The notes beneath the pieces were generated by a model. That model had not been told where the DNA came from. It made no database searches and saw only the letters and a program-made list of their open reading frames with translations. From Allobosea sp. Root381 (lineage in GTDB: Bacteria; Pseudomonadota; Alphaproteobacteria; Rhizobiales; Beijerinckiaceae): 64,000 nucleotides of DNA. Below, piece by piece: positions 27,308 through 35,598 of this stretch; position 1 is the stretch's first letter; every line of letters begins with the position of its first letter. The stretch is from contig NZ_LMJT01000034.1 of assembly GCF_001429395.1 (NCBI RefSeq), forward strand, positions 62,001 through 126,000, read 5' to 3'. The position numbers and the translations under genes are program-made.

Positions 27308-27703
27308 ATGAACATCATCGAACAGCTCGACCAGGAGCAGATCGCCAAGCTCAGCGAAGGTCGCGAGATCCCGCACTTCCAGCCCGGCGACACCGTCCAG
27401 GTCAACGTGAAGGTCAAGGAAGGCGAGCGCAGCCGCGTCCAGGCCTATGAGGGCGTCTGCATCGCCCGCAACGGCGGCGGGCTCAACCAGAGCTTCACCG
27501 TCCGCAAGATTTCCTATGGCGAGGGCGTCGAGCGCGTCTTCCCGCTGTTCTCGCCGAACCTCGATTCGATTAAGGTCGTCCGCAAGGGCAAGGTGCGCCG
27601 CGCCAAGCTCTATTACCTGCGCGATCGCCGCGGCAAGTCGGCCCGCATCGCCGAGCGCGTCGAGGCCCGCCCCGCCAAGGGCAGCAAGGCCGCCGCCAAG
27701 TAA
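27308..27703 (+). CDS. rplS: 50S ribosomal protein L19
   Basis: A 131-residue L19 located at the 30S-50S interface: [75 protein letters not shown] and [18 protein letters not shown] are diagnostic, followed by a short basic tail. A strong terminator follows at 27738. In most Hyphomicrobiales L19 follows trmD directly; here trmD is 19.5 kb away on the other strand. The start MNII at 27308 is the family start. Confidence 0.95.
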   Translation: MNIIEQLDQEQIAKLSEGREIPHFQPGDTVQVNVKVKEGERSRVQAYEGVCIARNGGGLNQSFTVRKISYGEGVERVFPLFSPNLDSIKVVRKGKVRRAKLYYLRDRRGKSARIAERVEARPAKGSKAAAK

Positions 27704-27737
27704 GCGGCAGACGACGCTTCTTCGTCATATGCTTTCG

Positions 27738-27766
27738 AAACGCGGCCTCCGGGCCGCGTTTTTTTG
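27738..27766 (+). terminator. Intrinsic terminator after rplS
   Basis: A 7-bp perfect GC stem (CGCGGCC, TCCG loop, GGCCGCG) extended by AA/TT pairs and followed by an uninterrupted run of seven T residues, 35 bases after the rplS stop. Confidence 0.88.
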
Positions 27767-27840
27767 TTGCCCGCACTGTTTCGGTGGCGCCGTGCCGCGT
27801 CTCGATTGTCCGGCCTGATTGGAACTGCTACATAGTAGCC

Positions 27841-28014
27841 ATGCCGTGCCGAGAGCATCAGTTGCTGCACTTCAACATCGTCCAGGGCGAGGGCCATCTG
27901 CCCGCCCTGCCGACGACGCAGGACTTCGTTGCGCTGGACGATCACGCCCGCCTGCCCTGGCGCTTCTTCGGCCGCTTCACCGCGTCGCTCGCCGCAGGCC
28001 TTAGCCGCGCCTGA
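27841..28014 (+). CDS. Possible small protein upstream of leuC
   Basis: A 57-residue open frame (MPCREHQLLHFNIVQGEGHL to TASLAAGLSRA) between the rplS terminator and leuC. Its codons end in G or C at well over 80% of positions, as in neighbouring genes, suggesting it is translated. However, no good Shine-Dalgarno precedes the ATG and no family is recognised. It is not an obvious leucine attenuator leader, since leucines are scattered (no run). It could alternatively be part of the leuC leader RNA. The rest of the 27774-28124 gap holds no other supported gene. Confidence 0.35.
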   Translation: MPCREHQLLHFNIVQGEGHLPALPTTQDFVALDDHARLPWRFFGRFTASLAAGLSRA

Positions 28015-28124
28015 GACCCGCGCTGCCGCGCGGGCGACAGGCCGACGCGACATGACGCCAGCCGCAAACGCGCCGGCGCCCTCCAGATTTCCGCTTGATA
28101 TTCGACACTTAAAGGCTCGACGCC

Positions 28125-29543
28125 ATGACCGCGACATCCGCACCCCGCACCCTGTACGACAAGATTTTCGACGACCACGTCGTCGACCGGCAGGAGGACG
28201 GCACCTGCCTGCTCTATATCGACCGCCACCTCGTCCATGAGGTCACCTCGCCGCAGGCCTTCGAGGGCCTGCGCATGACCGGCCGCAAGGTCCGCAGCCC
28301 CGAGAAGACGCTCGCCGTCGTCGACCACAACATCCCGACGACCGACCGCTCCAAGGGCATCGCCGAGGAAGAAAGCCGCATCCAGGTCGAGGCGCTGGCG
28401 AAGAACGCAGCCGAGTTCGGCGTGCAGTATTTCAACGAGCTCGATATCCGCCAGGGCATCGTCCACATCGTCGGCCCCGAGCAGGGCTTCACCCTGCCCG
28501 GCACCACGATCGTCTGCGGCGACAGCCACACCTCGACGCATGGCGCCTTCGGGGCACTGGCGCACGGCATCGGCACCTCGGAGGTCGAGCATGTGCTGGC
28601 CACCCAGACGCTGATCCAGAAGAAGGCGAAGAACATGCTCGTCCAGGTGGACGGCACGCCTGCGCCCGGCGTCGGCGCCAAGGACATCACGCTCGCCATC
28701 ATCGGCGAGATCGGCACCGCCGGCGGCACCGGCTCGGTGATCGAATATGCCGGCGAGGCCATTCGCGGCCTGTCGATGGAAGGCCGCATGACGGTCTGCA
28801 ACATGTCGATCGAGGGCGGCGCCCGCGCCGGCATGGTCGCGCCTGACCAGAAGTCCTTCGATTACCTGAAGGGCCGCCCAAAGGCCCCGACGGGCGCGGC
28901 CTGGGACGAAGCCGTGCGCTACTGGGAGACGCTGTTCAGCGACGAGGGCGCGCATTTCGACCGGATCGTGCGCCTCGACGCCGGTAACCTGCCGCCGATC
29001 GTCTCCTGGGGCACCAGCCCCGAGGACGTTGTCTCGGTTGCTGGCATCGTGCCCGATCCGGAGCAGATCGAGGACGAGGTCAAGCGCGCCTCGAAGAAGC
29101 GCGCGCTGGAATATATGGGCCTGACCGCTGGCACGAAAATGACCGAGATCCCGCTCGACGTGATCTGGATCGGCTCCTGCACCAATGGCCGCATCGAGGA
29201 CCTGCGTACGGTCGCGAAGATCGTCGAGGGCAAGAAGATCCATGAGAGCCTGGACTATGCCATGATCGTGCCGGGCTCCGGCCTGGTGAAGCAGCAGGCC
29301 GAGGCCGAGGGGCTGGACAAGATCTTCCTCGCCGCCGGCTTCGAATGGCGCGAGCCGGGCTGCTCGATGTGCCTCGGCATGAATCCGGACCAGCTCAAGC
29401 CGGGCCAACGCGCCGCCTCGACCTCGAACCGCAACTTCGAGGGCCGGCAGGGCTATCGCGGCCGCACCCACCTCGTCTCGCCGGCGATGGCGGCGGCAGC
29501 CTCGCTGACAGGCCACTTCGTCGACGTGCGCAGGTTGGGCTGA
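28125..29543 (+). CDS. leuC: 3-isopropylmalate dehydratase large subunit
   Basis: A 472-residue aconitase-family enzyme subunit that, with LeuD, isomerises 2- to 3-isopropylmalate in leucine biosynthesis. It starts with [13 protein letters not shown] and carries [32 protein letters not shown]. The 4Fe-4S ligands are the cysteine of [12 protein letters not shown] and the two in [38 protein letters not shown] closes the protein. Three short genes separate it from leuD on the same strand, with very short spacing, so leuC-leuD is probably one long transcript. Confidence 0.95.
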   Translation: MTATSAPRTLYDKIFDDHVVDRQEDGTCLLYIDRHLVHEVTSPQAFEGLRMTGRKVRSPEKTLAVVDHNIPTTDRSKGIAEEESRIQVEALAKNAAEFGVQYFNELDIRQGIVHIVGPEQGFTLPGTTIVCGDSHTSTHGAFGALAHGIGTSEVEHVLATQTLIQKKAKNMLVQVDGTPAPGVGAKDITLAIIGEIGTAGGTGSVIEYAGEAIRGLSMEGRMTVCNMSIEGGARAGMVAPDQKSFDYLKGRPKAPTGAAWDEAVRYWETLFSDEGAHFDRIVRLDAGNLPPIVSWGTSPEDVVSVAGIVPDPEQIEDEVKRASKKRALEYMGLTAGTKMTEIPLDVIWIGSCTNGRIEDLRTVAKIVEGKKIHESLDYAMIVPGSGLVKQQAEAEGLDKIFLAAGFEWREPGCSMCLGMNPDQLKPGQRAASTSNRNFEGRQGYRGRTHLVSPAMAAAASLTGHFVDVRRLG

Positions 29544-29565
29544 CGATCGAACCGGGGAGCGCCTC

Positions 29566-29811
29566 ATGTCGAACGACCCCCGCGAAGCCGCTCGCGCCGC
29601 CGAGGCAAAGGCCTCGCTCGACCGCGTCAAGCGCGACAGCGAAACCGTGCTCGGCTCATCGATGGGCCGCGCTGCCGGGCATTTCTCCGGCAGCGATGCG
29701 CCCGAGGGCGACAAGATCGAGCTCTGGGGGCGGCGCATCGGCCGCTCCCTCTCGCTCGTCGGCGTCGTCGTTCTGGCCTGGTGGCTCGGCCACCAGCTGA
29801 AGGTCTGGTGA
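29566..29811 (+). CDS. Small C-terminally anchored membrane protein
   Basis: An 81-residue protein with a polar, charged N-terminal half (SNDPREAARAAEAKASLDRV) and one transmembrane helix near the C-terminus (LSLVGVVVLAWWLGHQLKVW). It begins 22 bases after leuC with a GGGGAGCGCCTC leader and its stop shares one base with the next start. No function is known. The topology suggests a cytoplasmic helical segment tethered to the inner membrane, possibly an accessory to the downstream metalloprotease or exporter. Confidence 0.68.
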   Translation: MSNDPREAARAAEAKASLDRVKRDSETVLGSSMGRAAGHFSGSDAPEGDKIELWGRRIGRSLSLVGVVVLAWWLGHQLKVW

Positions 29812-30263
29812 TGGGCAGCGTTCCGGCGATCAAGGCTGCGTCGGCAGGATCTCCCGATCCCGGCTGGGACAGCGCGAAGGCTCCTTCCCTCGGAGATTTC
29901 GAGGAGCTGGCTCAAACCGCGTTCGACCGGCTGCCGGACGAATTCCGCGCGCTCTGCGCGGATGTGATCTTCAACGTCACCGAGTTCCCGGAGGACGATG
30001 TCTGCAAGGAGCTCGGGGCCGAGAGCCCCTTCGACATCCTCGGCCTGTTCTCCGGGGTCGGCCTGCCGCAGCAGGGCTACAGCCCCCAGACCGGCCAGAT
30101 GCCGAACACGATCCACCTCTATCGCCGCCCGATCCTCGACTACTGGGCAGAGAACGACGAGAGCCTCGGCGCCATCGTCACCCATGTGCTGGTGCATGAG
30201 ATCGGGCACCATTTCGGCTTCTCCGACGAGGACATGGAAGCCATCGAGCAGGCGGCGGGGTGA
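29811..30263 (+). CDS. Zinc metallopeptidase-like protein (DUF1025)
   Basis: A 150-residue cytoplasmic protein with the DUF1025/MMP-like metallopeptidase signature: FEELAQTAFDRLPDEFRALC, VIFNVTEFPEDDVCKELG, FDILGLFSGVGLPQQG, TIHLYRRPILDYW, and the zinc-binding THVLVHEIGHHFGFSDEDM (HExxHxxGxxD type). The family is widespread in actinobacteria and alphaproteobacteria, and its substrate is unknown. It overlaps the preceding gene by one base and the LysE gene begins 3 bases after its stop, so it is firmly inside the leuC-leuD transcript. Confidence 0.87.
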   Translation: MGSVPAIKAASAGSPDPGWDSAKAPSLGDFEELAQTAFDRLPDEFRALCADVIFNVTEFPEDDVCKELGAESPFDILGLFSGVGLPQQGYSPQTGQMPNTIHLYRRPILDYWAENDESLGAIVTHVLVHEIGHHFGFSDEDMEAIEQAAG

Positions 30264-30265
30264 GC

Positions 30266-30895
30266 ATGGTCGACGATCTCATCCGCCATTGGCCCGCACT
30301 CGCCCTGGTCTATTCGGCCTTCCTGATCGCCATCGCGAGCCCGGGTCCGAGCAACATGGCGGTGATGGCGACCGCGATGGAGCATGGCCGCGCCGCCGGC
30401 ATGACGCTCGCGCTCGGTGTCAGCACCGGCTCGCTGACCTGGGGCATCCTCGCCGCGCTCGGCGTCTCGACGCTGGTCGCGGCGCAGCCCGGCGCGCTCT
30501 ACGCCATCAAGATCGCCGGCGGGCTCTACCTGTTCTACCTGGCCTGGCGCTCGGCCCGCTCTGCCATGCGCACCGAGACGCCCGCGATCAGGGCGATGCC
30601 CTCCGGCCGGCGCCTCTGGCTGCGCGGCTACCTGATGCATCTCACCAACCCGAAGGCGATCCTGAGCTGGACGGCGATGATCGCGTTGGGCCTGCGGCCG
30701 GACACGCCCGGCACCGTCGTGGCGGCGATCGTCGTCGGCTGCCTGCTGATCTCTGTGCTTCTCAACCAGGGCTACGCGCTGCTGTTCTCGACCGCCCGGA
30801 TGGTCGCCGGCTATCGCCGCGTGCGCCGCCGCGCCGAGGCCGCTCTCTCCGCCTTCTTCGCCTTCGCCGGCTTCAAGCTTCTGACGATGCCCTGA
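30266..30895 (+). CDS. LysE/RhtB family amino-acid exporter
   Basis: A 209-residue six-helix membrane exporter: [82 protein letters not shown]. It is placed between leuC and leuD, which makes an overflow exporter of leucine or another branched-chain amino acid an attractive but unproven idea. A GTG at 30260 overlapping the upstream stop is an alternative start; ATG 30266 was preferred because of the GGCGGGG leader. Confidence 0.85.
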   Translation: MVDDLIRHWPALALVYSAFLIAIASPGPSNMAVMATAMEHGRAAGMTLALGVSTGSLTWGILAALGVSTLVAAQPGALYAIKIAGGLYLFYLAWRSARSAMRTETPAIRAMPSGRRLWLRGYLMHLTNPKAILSWTAMIALGLRPDTPGTVVAAIVVGCLLISVLLNQGYALLFSTARMVAGYRRVRRRAEAALSAFFAFAGFKLLTMP

Positions 30896-30938
30896 TCACG
30901 AAACATCCGACTTTCTACGTTTTCCGGAGTTACCGACC

Positions 30939-31541
30939 ATGCAGCCCTTCACCACACTGACCTCCACCCCCGCGCCCTTGAAGGTGATCAATGTCGACAC
31001 CGACATGATCATCCCCAAGCAGTATCTGAAGACGATCAAGCGCACCGGGCTCGGCACCGCGCTGTTCTCGGAGATGCGCTACAAGGACGACGGCTCGGAC
31101 AACCCGGATTTCGTGCTGAACCAGCCGGCCTATCGCAAATCCGAGATCCTCGTCGCCGGCGACAATTTCGGTTGCGGCTCGTCGCGAGAGCACGCGCCCT
31201 GGGCCCTGCTCGATTTCGGCATCCGCTGCGTGATTTCGACCAGCTTCGCCGACATCTTCTACAACAACTGCTTCAAGAACGGCATCCTGCCGATCAAGGT
31301 CACGCCCGAGGAGCTGGAGAAGCTCTTCGACGACGCCGATCGCGGCTCGAACGCGACGCTGACGGTCGACCTCGAGAACCAGACGATCAAGGGTCCGGAC
31401 GGCGGCACGATCAACTTCGAGATCGACCCCTTCCGCAAGCACTGCCTGCTGAACGGCCTCGACGATATCGGCCTGACCATGGAGAAGGCACCGAAGATCG
31501 AGGCCTTCGAGGACAAGCTGAAGCAGCGCGCCTGGGCTTGA
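30939..31541 (+). CDS. leuD: 3-isopropylmalate dehydratase small subunit
   Basis: A 200-residue swivel-domain subunit partner of LeuC. Diagnostic segments are [66 protein letters not shown], and [22 protein letters not shown]. It is 43 bases downstream of the LysE gene with a GGAG leader, and a terminator follows at 31582. Length is normal for the family. Confidence 0.95.
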   Translation: MQPFTTLTSTPAPLKVINVDTDMIIPKQYLKTIKRTGLGTALFSEMRYKDDGSDNPDFVLNQPAYRKSEILVAGDNFGCGSSREHAPWALLDFGIRCVISTSFADIFYNNCFKNGILPIKVTPEELEKLFDDADRGSNATLTVDLENQTIKGPDGGTINFEIDPFRKHCLLNGLDDIGLTMEKAPKIEAFEDKLKQRAWA

Positions 31542-31581
31542 AGCCAACCACCGCTTCAGCGTCACAGATCGGAATGCGAAA

Positions 31582-31604
31582 GGGCCGCGCAAGCGGCCCG
31601 TTTT
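31582..31604 (+). terminator. Intrinsic terminator after leuD
   Basis: A perfect 7-bp stem GGGCCGC / GCGGCCC with a GCAA tetraloop, followed by GTTTTGTTTG. It lies 40 bases downstream of the leuD stop and ends the leuC-leuD transcript. Confidence 0.8.
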
Positions 31605-31644
31605 GTTTGTCGGCAAGCGATCTGCAGAGTCCCCGGAATGCGAA

Positions 31645-31672
31645 AGCCGCCGCCCCTTATAGGGCGGCGGCT
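31645..31672 (-). terminator. Hairpin terminator for the DUF4394 gene
   Basis: An 11-bp perfect stem AGCCGCCGCCC / GGGCGGCGGCT with a short AT loop, 18 bases beyond the stop of the minus-strand gene ending at 31691. On the minus strand only three T residues follow, so termination may be partly due to stem strength. Confidence 0.55.
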
Positions 31673-31690
31673 CCCGAATGGTTGGTTCGG

Positions 31691-32485
31691 TCACATCACC
31701 GGAAGTATGGCGACATCACGGACCGGCACCGTGAGCCCCTCAACCTTGCCAACCATCGAGGCCTTGCCCGTGGCGAGGTCGACCTTGTGCAGGGCGCCGT
31801 CCGCGAGCAGCCAGCCGGTATTCGTCCCATCCGGGCCCGCCTCGATGTCGAAGGCCACCGCCTTCGGCATCACGCCGAGCTTTCCGACAGCACCCAGAAC
31901 GCCGTCGTTCGGCGGCGCCTGCTTGAGCAGGGCGCCGATCTTGCCGTCGATGTCGTAGAGCACCGTTTCCTTCGTGCCCTTGACCGAATTGGTGTAGGCG
32001 CCGGCCACGATCATCGGCGTCTCGCCCTTGTGCATGTCGCTCTCGGCGAATTTCAGCTTGCCGTCGACCGTGGTCTTGCCGTCATCGACGTTGACGCGAA
32101 GATTGGTGCCGTCGGAGCCGATGACGCGCAGCCGGTCAGCCGCCGGATTGAAGTCGACGGTCGCCATGGCGGACGCGGCGAGCACCGTGTCCATCTTCGA
32201 CTTCATCGTCGCCTTGCCGGCGCTGTCGACGGTGTAGATCGTACCGTCCGTCGTCAGTGCATAGAGCATTCCATCCGCCGGACGCACGTCGATGCCGGCG
32301 ATCTTCCCCTTGATGCCGGTGACCTTCATCGACTTGCCGGCCTTCTGGGTCGCGGTGTCGATCATGGTGAGGGTGTCGTCGCCGGTCAGCGCGGCGAGCG
32401 TGCCGGCCTGGGCGGACAGGCTTGCAGCCATGGAGGCACCGATGATGGTCGTGGCGAGCGATACGAGACGTGCGGTCTTGTTCAT
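31691..32485 (-). CDS. DUF4394 exported protein
   Basis: A 264-residue protein with a signal peptide (MNKTARLVSLATTIIGASMA, cleavage after AQA). The mature part carries repeated propeller-like strands: TLAALTGDDTLTMIDTA, GIDVRPADGMLYALTTDGTIYTVD, VDFNPAADRLRVIGSDGTNLRVNVDDG, which are hallmarks of DUF4394 (DVRPADGxLYAL and FNPAADRLR). Members are extracytoplasmic and often sit beside ECF sigma/anti-sigma pairs. The gene is divergent from such a pair here, and both promoters share the same elements, so it is probably a regulon member. Its biochemical role is unknown. Confidence 0.88.
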   Translation of the reverse strand: MNKTARLVSLATTIIGASMAASLSAQAGTLAALTGDDTLTMIDTATQKAGKSMKVTGIKGKIAGIDVRPADGMLYALTTDGTIYTVDSAGKATMKSKMDTVLAASAMATVDFNPAADRLRVIGSDGTNLRVNVDDGKTTVDGKLKFAESDMHKGETPMIVAGAYTNSVKGTKETVLYDIDGKIGALLKQAPPNDGVLGAVGKLGVMPKAVAFDIEAGPDGTNTGWLLADGALHKVDLATGKASMVGKVEGLTVPVRDVAILPVM

Positions 32486-32550
32486 GTCGTCTTTCTCCGG
32501 TTCATCAGGTCGATGCCGCGTCATGCGCTGGCGGGCCGCGGCACTCGGAC

Positions 32551-32581
32551 CGGGTATGCTGGCGGCCTGGCCGCGGATGCA
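32551..32581 (-). promoter_or_regulatory. Predicted ECF-type promoter of the DUF4394 gene
   Basis: Read on the minus strand: TGCATCC (32581-32575), 16-base spacer, CATACCCG (32558-32551). The same -35-like element at the same spacing occurs in the opposite direction at 32605, which makes chance less likely. The leader to the start at 32485 is about 60 bases. Confidence 0.55.
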
Positions 32582-32604
32582 GCGCAAAAAATAAAGAAAA
32601 CTGC

Positions 32605-32635
32605 TGCATCCGAACTGGCACTCGGCGCGTAGATA
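32605..32635 (+). promoter_or_regulatory. Predicted autoregulated ECF-type promoter
   Basis: TGCATCC (32605-32611), 16-base spacer, CGTAGATA (32628-32635), about 45 bases before the ECF sigma start at 32679. It mirrors the element serving the DUF4394 gene; the two -35 blocks face away from a 23-base A-rich centre. Confidence 0.55.
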
Positions 32636-32678
32636 GTGGCCGGCACGGGTCGTCGGGCAGCGTCGGATGGAGACCGGA

Positions 32679-33242
32679 ATGGCGAGCGACACCGCATCGA
32701 CGCAGAAGGCGGGAGAGATCGAGGCGGCCCTGCTTGCCTGCGCTTCGGGCGATAAATCTGCGCTGCGGCGCATCTACGATGCCGAGTGCCCGCGTATGAT
32801 CGGTGTGGCGCAGCGCCTGCTCAGGCGTCGTGCGCTCGCTGAAGAGGCGGTGCAGGATGCTTTCGTGCTGATCTGGCGGCATGCCGCGCGGTTCGATCCG
32901 CAGCGCGGCGCAGGGTTGACCTGGATCTATGCGATCCTGCGCAATCGCGCCCTCTCGATCCTGCGCGACGAGAAGCGGACCGAGTTGAGCGAGACACCCA
33001 TCGCCGATGAAACGGCGAGCGAAGAGGACGATCCTGAGACGGTGATGACGAAGCTGTCGGATGCCAAGGCCCTGCATGCCTGCCTGGAGACGCTGCCCGA
33101 GCAGCGCCGCGGGCTGGTGCTGCTCGCCTTCGTCCAGGGGCTCACCCATGGCGAGATCGCCGGCCGGCTGAAGCTGCCGATCGGCAGTGTCAAATCCTGG
33201 ATCCGGCGCTCGCTGATCACGCTGAAGGAGTGCCTCGGATGA
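32679..33242 (+). CDS. ECF-family RNA polymerase sigma factor
   Basis: A 187-residue sigma-70 family protein with only regions 2 and 4. Region 2 is about residues 28-95 (LRRIYDAECPRMIGVAQRLL, AEEAVQDAFVLIWRHAARFDP, GAGLTWIYAILRNRALSILR). Region 4 is about 125-182 (LETLPEQRRGLVLLAFVQGLTHGEIAGRLKLPIGSVKSWIRRSL), with the helix-turn-helix at its end. ATG 32679 follows GGAG by 6 bases; an earlier ATG at 32667 is possible. It overlaps the anti-sigma gene by 4 bases (ATGA). The pairing resembles SigK/RskA-like systems of the ECF class. Confidence 0.9.
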   Translation: MASDTASTQKAGEIEAALLACASGDKSALRRIYDAECPRMIGVAQRLLRRRALAEEAVQDAFVLIWRHAARFDPQRGAGLTWIYAILRNRALSILRDEKRTELSETPIADETASEEDDPETVMTKLSDAKALHACLETLPEQRRGLVLLAFVQGLTHGEIAGRLKLPIGSVKSWIRRSLITLKECLG

Positions 33243-33985
33243 GCATCACTCCCGATCGCGACGAAACCCCGCAGGACCGCGACGTGCTAGCCGGCGAATA
33301 TGTGCTCGGCCTCGTCGAGGGCGCCGACCGCAACGCGCTGGAGCAGCGGATCGAGCAGGAGCCAGCGCTCGCGGCCTCGGTCGAAAGCTGGCGCGACCAT
33401 CTTGCGGCCATCGACGCCACGGCCCGGCCGATCCCCCCCTCGCCCGGACTCTGGTCCCGGATCGAGGCCGAGATCGCGGCGATCCTGCCCGCGGCCGAAC
33501 GCGGGCGCAGCAAAGCGATCAAGGCCGGCAACACGCTGGCCAATTGGTGGAACAGCCTGTTCGTCTGGCGCGGCGCCGCCTTTGCCGGCGCGCTGGCGGT
33601 CATCCTGCTGGCGATCGGCCTGAACGGCGCGCTCGACCGGGCCAAGCGCCAGCCTCTCATGGTCGCGGTGCTGCTGACCGACACCAACGTGGCCGCCGCC
33701 GTCGTCAACACCTTCGCCGACGGCCGTGTCGAGATGGTGCCGCTTCAGAACATCGCGGTGCCGGAAGGCCGCGCACTGGAAATCTGGACGCTGTGGGATC
33801 GCGCGGTCGGCCCGCGCTCGGTCGGCCTGATCGACCGCGCCCGCACCACGCCGCTCAGGCTAGACCAGCTGCCGCTCGGCAAGGACCAGCTCTTCGAGAT
33901 CACGATCGAACCGGCGACCGGCTCGCCCACCGGCAGGCCGACGGGGCCGATCGTGGCGAAGGGCACGACCGCGCAGACGCTCTGA
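33239..33985 (+). CDS. RskA-type transmembrane anti-sigma factor
   Basis: A 248-residue protein. The N-terminal anti-sigma domain (about residues 10-75) contains AGEYVLGLVEGADRNALEQRI and SWRDHLAAID, typical of the RskA family. A single transmembrane helix follows near residues 108-127 (AAFAGALAVILLAIGLNGAL). The periplasmic RskA domain has NTFADGRVEMVPLQNIAVPEGRALEIWTLWDRA, GLIDRARTTPLRL and FEITIEPATGSPTGRPTGPIVAKG, the conserved ending of the family. Coupled translation with the sigma factor supports a cognate pair. The release signal is unknown. Confidence 0.9.
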   Translation: MSITPDRDETPQDRDVLAGEYVLGLVEGADRNALEQRIEQEPALAASVESWRDHLAAIDATARPIPPSPGLWSRIEAEIAAILPAAERGRSKAIKAGNTLANWWNSLFVWRGAAFAGALAVILLAIGLNGALDRAKRQPLMVAVLLTDTNVAAAVVNTFADGRVEMVPLQNIAVPEGRALEIWTLWDRAVGPRSVGLIDRARTTPLRLDQLPLGKDQLFEITIEPATGSPTGRPTGPIVAKGTTAQTL

Positions 33986-33989
33986 CGTA

Positions 33990-34019
33990 GGCGGCGGCGG
34001 ATCAGAAGATGCCGCCGCC
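33990..34019. terminator. Hairpin between convergent genes
   Basis: A 9-bp perfect stem GGCGGCGGC / GCCGCCGCC around a 12-base loop lies between the anti-sigma stop at 33985 and the ABM gene stop at 34035. No T tract follows on either side, so it is at best a stem-driven bidirectional terminator. Confidence 0.45.
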
Positions 34020-34034
34020 CGCTCCGCCATCCCG

Positions 34035-34352
34035 TCAACGCATTGCGCCGCTGAAATCGCTGCGCATCGGCACCCAGCTCTGCACCTGCCGCGGCTCGGC
34101 CAGCAGTTCTGGCAGCCGCGTCCAGAAGGGCTGGCGATAGTCGCGATGCATCTGGACCCGAGCGACATCGTCGGCATCCGACCAGCTCTCGTAGAGCATG
34201 AAGCGGTTCGGCGCCTCGTTGTCGCGGTGCAGCACGGCGTTCAGGAAGCTGTGCTCATGCCGCATCGCGTCGAGGACCGGTTTGAGCAGTCCCAGGAACT
34301 CCTCTTCCGAACCGCTCTTGACGACGAAGGTAATGAGATAGGTGACGATCAT
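34035..34352 (-). CDS. Antibiotic-biosynthesis-monooxygenase (ABM) domain protein
   Basis: A 105-residue ferredoxin-like alpha/beta protein of the ABM/YgiN family: MIVTYLITFVVKSGSEEEFL, LLKPVLDAMRHEHSFLNAVLHRD, NRFMLYESWSDADDVARVQMHRDYRQPFWTRLPELL. Members are quinol monooxygenases or heme/quinone-binding proteins and act as small dimers. The typical active-site asparagine and histidine positions are only partly recognisable, so the reaction is not assigned. It lies 72 bases downstream of the helicase gene on the same strand. Confidence 0.8.
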   Translation of the reverse strand: MIVTYLITFVVKSGSEEEFLGLLKPVLDAMRHEHSFLNAVLHRDNEAPNRFMLYESWSDADDVARVQMHRDYRQPFWTRLPELLAEPRQVQSWVPMRSDFSGAMR

Positions 34353-34424
34353 GCCGTGCTCCCGGTCTGTAGCACAGCAATATGCACGCCTCGGTGCCCG
34401 GGCAATTACACCGCAGGTTATTGA

Positions 34425-35516
34425 TCAGACCACGACCGTGATCGTCTCCGCCGCTCGGGTCAGCCCGGTATAGAGCCACCTTGCGCGGTGCTCGCGGAAG
34501 GCGAAGCTCTCGTCGAAGAGCACGATGTCGTTCCACTGCGAGCCCTGCGCCTTGTGCACCGTCAGCGCGTAGCCGAAGGTGAACTCGTCGGTGTGGCGGC
34601 GCAGCTCCCAGGCAATCTCATCCTCGGTACCGTCGAAGAAGTTCGGCAGCACCGAGACCTTGACCGGCTTGGCCGAAGGGTCGTCTTCCGGCGTCACCCG
34701 CATCGTCACCAGCCCCTTCTTCGAGGTCTTCAGCTCCTGCACGATCCAGGAGCCGCCATTGAGCAGGCCCTTGCTCTTGTCGTTGCGCAGGCAGACCAGC
34801 TTTTCGCCGGCGACCGGCACCGTCTCGGTCCGGCCCATGATCTGCCGCATGCGGGCATTGTAGCTGCGCCGCGTCTTGTTCATGCCGACGAGCACCTGGT
34901 CGGCGCTCATCACCAGTTCGGGATCGACCTCGCTGCGCCGGATCACCCGGCTCGGGCCGTACTCCCCGACATCGAGCCGCCCGCCCTCGCGCACGATCAT
35001 CGACATTCGCACGATCGGGTTGTCGGCCGCCTGCCGGTGCACCTCGGTCAGCATGATGTCCGGCTCGGTCTCGGTGAAGAAGCCGCCGCCCTTGACCGGA
35101 GGAAGCTGCGCCGGGTCGCCCAGAACCAGCACCGGCGTGCCGAAGGAGAGCAGGTCCCGGCCGAGTTCCTCGTCCACCATCGAGCATTCGTCGATGATGA
35201 TCAGCTTGGCCTTGGCGGCATTGCTCTCGCGGTTGAGCACGAAGGTCGGGCTCTCCTCGTCGACGCCGCGCGAACGGTAGATCAGCGAGTGGATGGTCTG
35301 CGCGCCGACGCAGCCCTTGTTGCGCAGCACCAGCGCGGCCTTGCCCGTGAAGGCGGCGAAGGCGACGTCGCCATCGACGGCCTCGGCGATATGGCGGGCG
35401 AGCGTGGTCTTCCCCGTGCCGGCATAGCCGAACATGCGGAAGACCTGCGGCTCGCCGGCCTGCAGCCAGCGTGCCACGGCGCTGAGCGCATCGTCCTGTT
35501 GGGGTGACCAGCTCAT
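34425..35516 (-). CDS. RecD-like superfamily 1B DNA helicase
   Basis: A compact 363-residue ATPase. Walker A is FGYAGTGKTTLARHIAE (near residue 30); motif Ia is AFTGKAALVLRNKG, Walker B is IIIDECSMVDEEL, motif III is VLVLGDPAQLPPVKG, and the C-terminal UvrD-like motif V is YALTVHKAQGSQWNDIVLFDES then WLYTGLTRA. This is the RecD2/TraA-type helicase core without the N-terminal OB or RecD2-specific region, as in the stand-alone RecD-like proteins of alphaproteobacteria and phages. ATG 35516 (MSWSPQQDDAL) is the family start; the frame stays open upstream without conservation. Confidence 0.88.
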   Translation of the reverse strand: MSWSPQQDDALSAVARWLQAGEPQVFRMFGYAGTGKTTLARHIAEAVDGDVAFAAFTGKAALVLRNKGCVGAQTIHSLIYRSRGVDEESPTFVLNRESNAAKAKLIIIDECSMVDEELGRDLLSFGTPVLVLGDPAQLPPVKGGGFFTETEPDIMLTEVHRQAADNPIVRMSMIVREGGRLDVGEYGPSRVIRRSEVDPELVMSADQVLVGMNKTRRSYNARMRQIMGRTETVPVAGEKLVCLRNDKSKGLLNGGSWIVQELKTSKKGLVTMRVTPEDDPSAKPVKVSVLPNFFDGTEDEIAWELRRHTDEFTFGYALTVHKAQGSQWNDIVLFDESFAFREHRARWLYTGLTRAAETITVVV

Positions 35517-35598
35517 AGGCGGATAAGGTCGAACGGAATCATGCCGCAGATGGGGCCTTAGTCGCATCCCGATGGCAAGAGCGGCGGTGTCTCCCGCC

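Noticed and set aside
27942..30212. Minus-strand open frame of about 756 codons
   Set aside because: Antisense to leuC and the genes after it; no ribosome-binding site and no recognisable domain.
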